Assembly: GCA_963969595.1 (NCBI GenBank)
Contig: OZ018415.1
Span: forward strand, 23,565,782-23,629,781
Reading direction: 5' to 3'
Source of the DNA: Neckera pumila
Lineage: Eukaryota > Streptophyta > Bryopsida > Hypnales > Neckeraceae
DNA: 64,000 nt
Below the pieces are notes generated by a model. The model was given only the letters and a program-made list of their open reading frames with translations, was not told the DNA's origin and made no database searches. The translations under genes and the position numbers were made by a program. This document shows, one piece after another, positions 61,561-64,000 of this stretch. The stretch's first letter is position 1. Each line of letters starts with the position of its first letter.

Positions 61561-62179
61561 GTGTTGGTTCTCCAATGAACCAGCTCTTCATGTGATCTAT
61601 TTTATTCATCAATGAAGTAGTAGTGAGACTAAAAGGGCCACTACTACCATGACTATTTGACATTCCTAAGAGTACAAGATGCTTTGTCTTCCCCACATAT
61701 TTATATACTTGCTTCTACTATATAGGTTGTGCCATTTATGTCATGATGTGTCCAAACTTTCTATTTCTGATTCCTGTAGCCCCAGATAATTTCATGCTTA
61801 ATCTTATCCTTCAAACATAAATATGATTGCCTAAGAGGTGGATCTTGTAATGAAAAGGGAAGGTAGAAATCAACGTGAAAATGACTATATCAGCACAAGC
61901 ACACTAGAAGGTAGAATTTAGAGTAGCAATATTTTGTCCCTGAACCCATACCCCGTGACCCTTCACGATCTAGGGGCAACCCTAAACATCTATCATAGGC
62001 TCTATATTGATGAAGTCACCCAATCAAAAAGTATGTTCATATTAGATTCTCTGTTTCTTTGAACATTTACGCATCATGTCGCAGATTTTAATTATAATCT
62101 AGCATCATCAAACTTTTTCATTCAAATATGTTATAGATTTCTTGCATCTACACCCTAAACCTCGTTTGCCATCCAACTT
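61561..62179. other. 3' flank of the MULE-like gene, nothing recognised
   Basis: AT-rich sequence with no exon-like frame. A MULE terminal inverted repeat might be here but I could not identify it. Confidence 0.4.
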
Positions 62180-63240
62180 TTCATGCACGGTCAATTAAAT
62201 TTTCCACAATGCATCATTCATTTTTATCAACTTTCATCTACATTCAGTATCCTTTTCATCCATTTTTTCATCCACTTTGATCTACTTTCATCTTCCTTTT
62301 CATCCATTGTTTTCATCCACTTTCATCCCTCTTCATTGCCGTTTTCATCCAATTCTTTTCATCTGCTTTCATCCATTTTTGCCATCAGCGGGTCATCCAA
62401 AATCCTTAAATTATCATTCACCCTAAGCCTACATTTAATCAAAATTTTCACTTTATTTCATCAAAGTTTTCTTTTTTCAAACCCCAATCACTGCTCCCTG
62501 CTCACCAATCCCCGCTTCTTGCTCGCCGCTCGCTGCTCCAAGCTCACGCACTAGCAACGCTCCAACCTTGCCCAAGTAGCGCTACACTACTAATACACAT
62601 GTGATGGGATTTGGACCCCTTACCTTATAATTAGTGGTAGGCTCGGTGGTAGGAGTTCTTAGTTTTCACTATAAGAAACCCTCGTTTTAGGTGACATTAG
62701 CATAATCTAAGCAAACGCATTTTTGTGGATGCAAAATAAAAAAACTTGTGTTTTTATGTCAATAACAACGTTCAATGTAACATCCAGATATTACATTGGA
62801 TGTTGTTATTGACTTAAAAAAACAAACTATTTTATTTTGCGTCCACAAAAATGCATCTGCTTAGGTTATACTAACATCACCTAAAACACGGGTTTCTTAT
62901 AGTGTTTATAATATGAGTGAAAGTAGAGATTTTTTTGTATTTTGTATGAAAACAAGTGTGTCTATTTAGCATTTCTTGCACATTTGATCTCTTTTTTTCA
63001 AAGTGTAAATCCCCCCTCTAAAAACATTTGTATATTTAAATTACATTGAAAGGCATGGGGAAGCCAAATCAAACCCAAGTTGCATTGTGATTTTTGGACC
63101 TTTATAGAATTAGTCATGAATTTTCAAAGCAAAGCATTTTTTTGACAATTTTATTGATACTCTTTTTACCATTGTTTTCAATAGTAAAATTTTTTGACAC
63201 ATTTTTTGACACCTAAATGTTGAAAATTAGAGAATCCTAA
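62180..63240 (+). repeat. Dispersed repeat with TTTCATCCA minisatellite (copy 2)
   Basis: Imperfect TTTTCATCCATTTTCATC units (62200-62400) are followed by TGCTCACCAATCCCCGCTTC (about 62500) and, after a nested CACTA-like MITE, by TTTTTTGACACATTTTTTGA (about 63190). This is the reverse-complement order of copy 1 at 22.65-23.45 kb. The 123-codon open frame at its start is a minisatellite translation. Confidence 0.7.
62667..62904. mobile_element. 238-bp CACTA-like MITE with TTT target duplication
   Basis: Starts CACTATAAGAAACCC and ends GGGTTTCTTATAGTG, with about 100-bp imperfect inverted arms (for example CGCATTTTTGTGGATGCAAA and its partner) and a short central loop. It is flanked by TTT on both sides. 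CACTA ends and a 3-bp duplication are the marks of En/Spm-type elements. It lacks coding content and is nested in the dispersed repeat. Confidence 0.88.
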
Positions 63241-64000
63241 GAACCACATTTAGAAGAATCTAAATGGACAAGAATAGCCCTCCTATGAAGCTATATGTTT
63301 TTTCTTTAACCACCTATATTGTGGCTTTTTTTTACTAAAAGTTGAAGTGATAAAATGCATTTGAAAAAACTTTCATTTGTTGTTCTATTCCAAAAAATAT
63401 TAGTAGATTCAATCAATTTAAGTATACACAAAGATTGAAAGAACAACATTAGATCATCCTACCTTAATGGGAGTTGAAGCAACCAATGGGAAATGAAGCA
63501 GTTCTTGTTTGTTCCATCTGACCCACCTACTCTAAATGTATTCTTGCTTTCACTATTATTTCTTTTGTTGGAAGGGGAGTGTAGAAGTGTGAATAGGCCC
63601 CTCAGACCTTATACGTTCAACTTTGAAAGTCCATAGAATATTGTATGAATATTAGAAATTTAGAATATAACTAGGGTTGGCTTTTTCTAAATAACGTTTT
63701 TATGAGAAAATTTGTTGTTTGGACCCACCTAGGTCTGGCAGAATAAGTGGTGATTTGAATTTGCATCTACCTTGTAGCAAATAATAGCTTGCTTTGCCAT
63801 TTTGAGAATGACAAGTGCACAATTAATGCTTAATCCCACCAAATATTCTCTTTGGCACCCTCCAAAATGCATTTTTGCCTAGGTTGGCAAATGTAATTTT
63901 TCTTTTGCAAATGGTTCACTAGAGACTAACAATCATGAATTTTTTTCTTGGACATTAGGAGACTTGTGATTTGTTGGTAGGAAAAAATAGTGAATTGCAC
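63241..64000. other. AT-rich intergenic, nothing recognised
   Basis: No supported exon, repeat boundary or RNA gene was seen to the end of the window. Confidence 0.5.

Overview
This window is nuclear DNA of a green plant (streptophyte). The genes are intron-rich with GT..AG junctions. One is a plant-type SET1-class histone methyltransferase (ATXR7/SDG25-like) and another is a secreted potato-inhibitor-I protein. The rest is AT-rich intergenic DNA full of plant-style transposons (Stowaway-like, CACTA-like, MULE-like, foldback). The repeat landscape and unfamiliar element proteins would fit a non-seed plant or a charophyte, but the species cannot be fixed from this window.

Layout. 0.4-8.1 kb: ATXR7-like gene on the minus strand, cut by the window start inside the SET domain, with a GC-richer promoter/leader up to about 9.5 kb. 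9.5-20.2 kb: AT-rich intergenic DNA with two TA-flanked MITEs, two long foldback structures and two related MITEs of about 318 bp. 20.28-20.90 kb: two-exon protease inhibitor gene, minus strand. 21.9-23.5 kb: tandem and dispersed repeats. 25.4-30.7 kb: an approximately 12-exon minus-strand gene whose product joins a ParB/sulfiredoxin-like DGxxR motif region to a C-terminal permuted (beta-class order) DNA methyltransferase-like domain. Directly upstream of it, and in its introns, lies a repeated 16-bp palindrome, CTCTCGGGCCCGAGAG (17 exact or near copies in the window).

33.0-49.94 kb: a segment of about 16.9 kb bounded by imperfect inverted repeats beginning CATTAGAAG, inserted cleanly into the palindrome array. 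The array resumes at 49.94 kb, and joining the two flanks recreates an intact array unit. The segment carries four genes in two convergent pairs: a protein with possible BAH-like and ubiquitin-like parts, two homologous coiled-coil/RING proteins, and a large DDE-transposase-like protein. Two 318-bp MITEs near 16-17.5 kb have similar ends and are candidate non-autonomous relatives. 52.0-54.4 kb: a TATA-driven element gene with a coiled coil. 57.4-61.6 kb: a MULE-like transposase with a SWIM zinc finger. 62.2-63.2 kb: a dispersed minisatellite repeat with a nested CACTA-like MITE.

A striking common feature is that the broken element genes carry only in-frame nonsense codons (eight in total, five of them TAG) and no frameshifts. 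This is what C-to-T decay of methylated cytosine (CAG to TAG, CGA to TGA, CAA to TAA) would leave. The ParB/methyltransferase-like gene shows no such breaks in the exons that can be traced.
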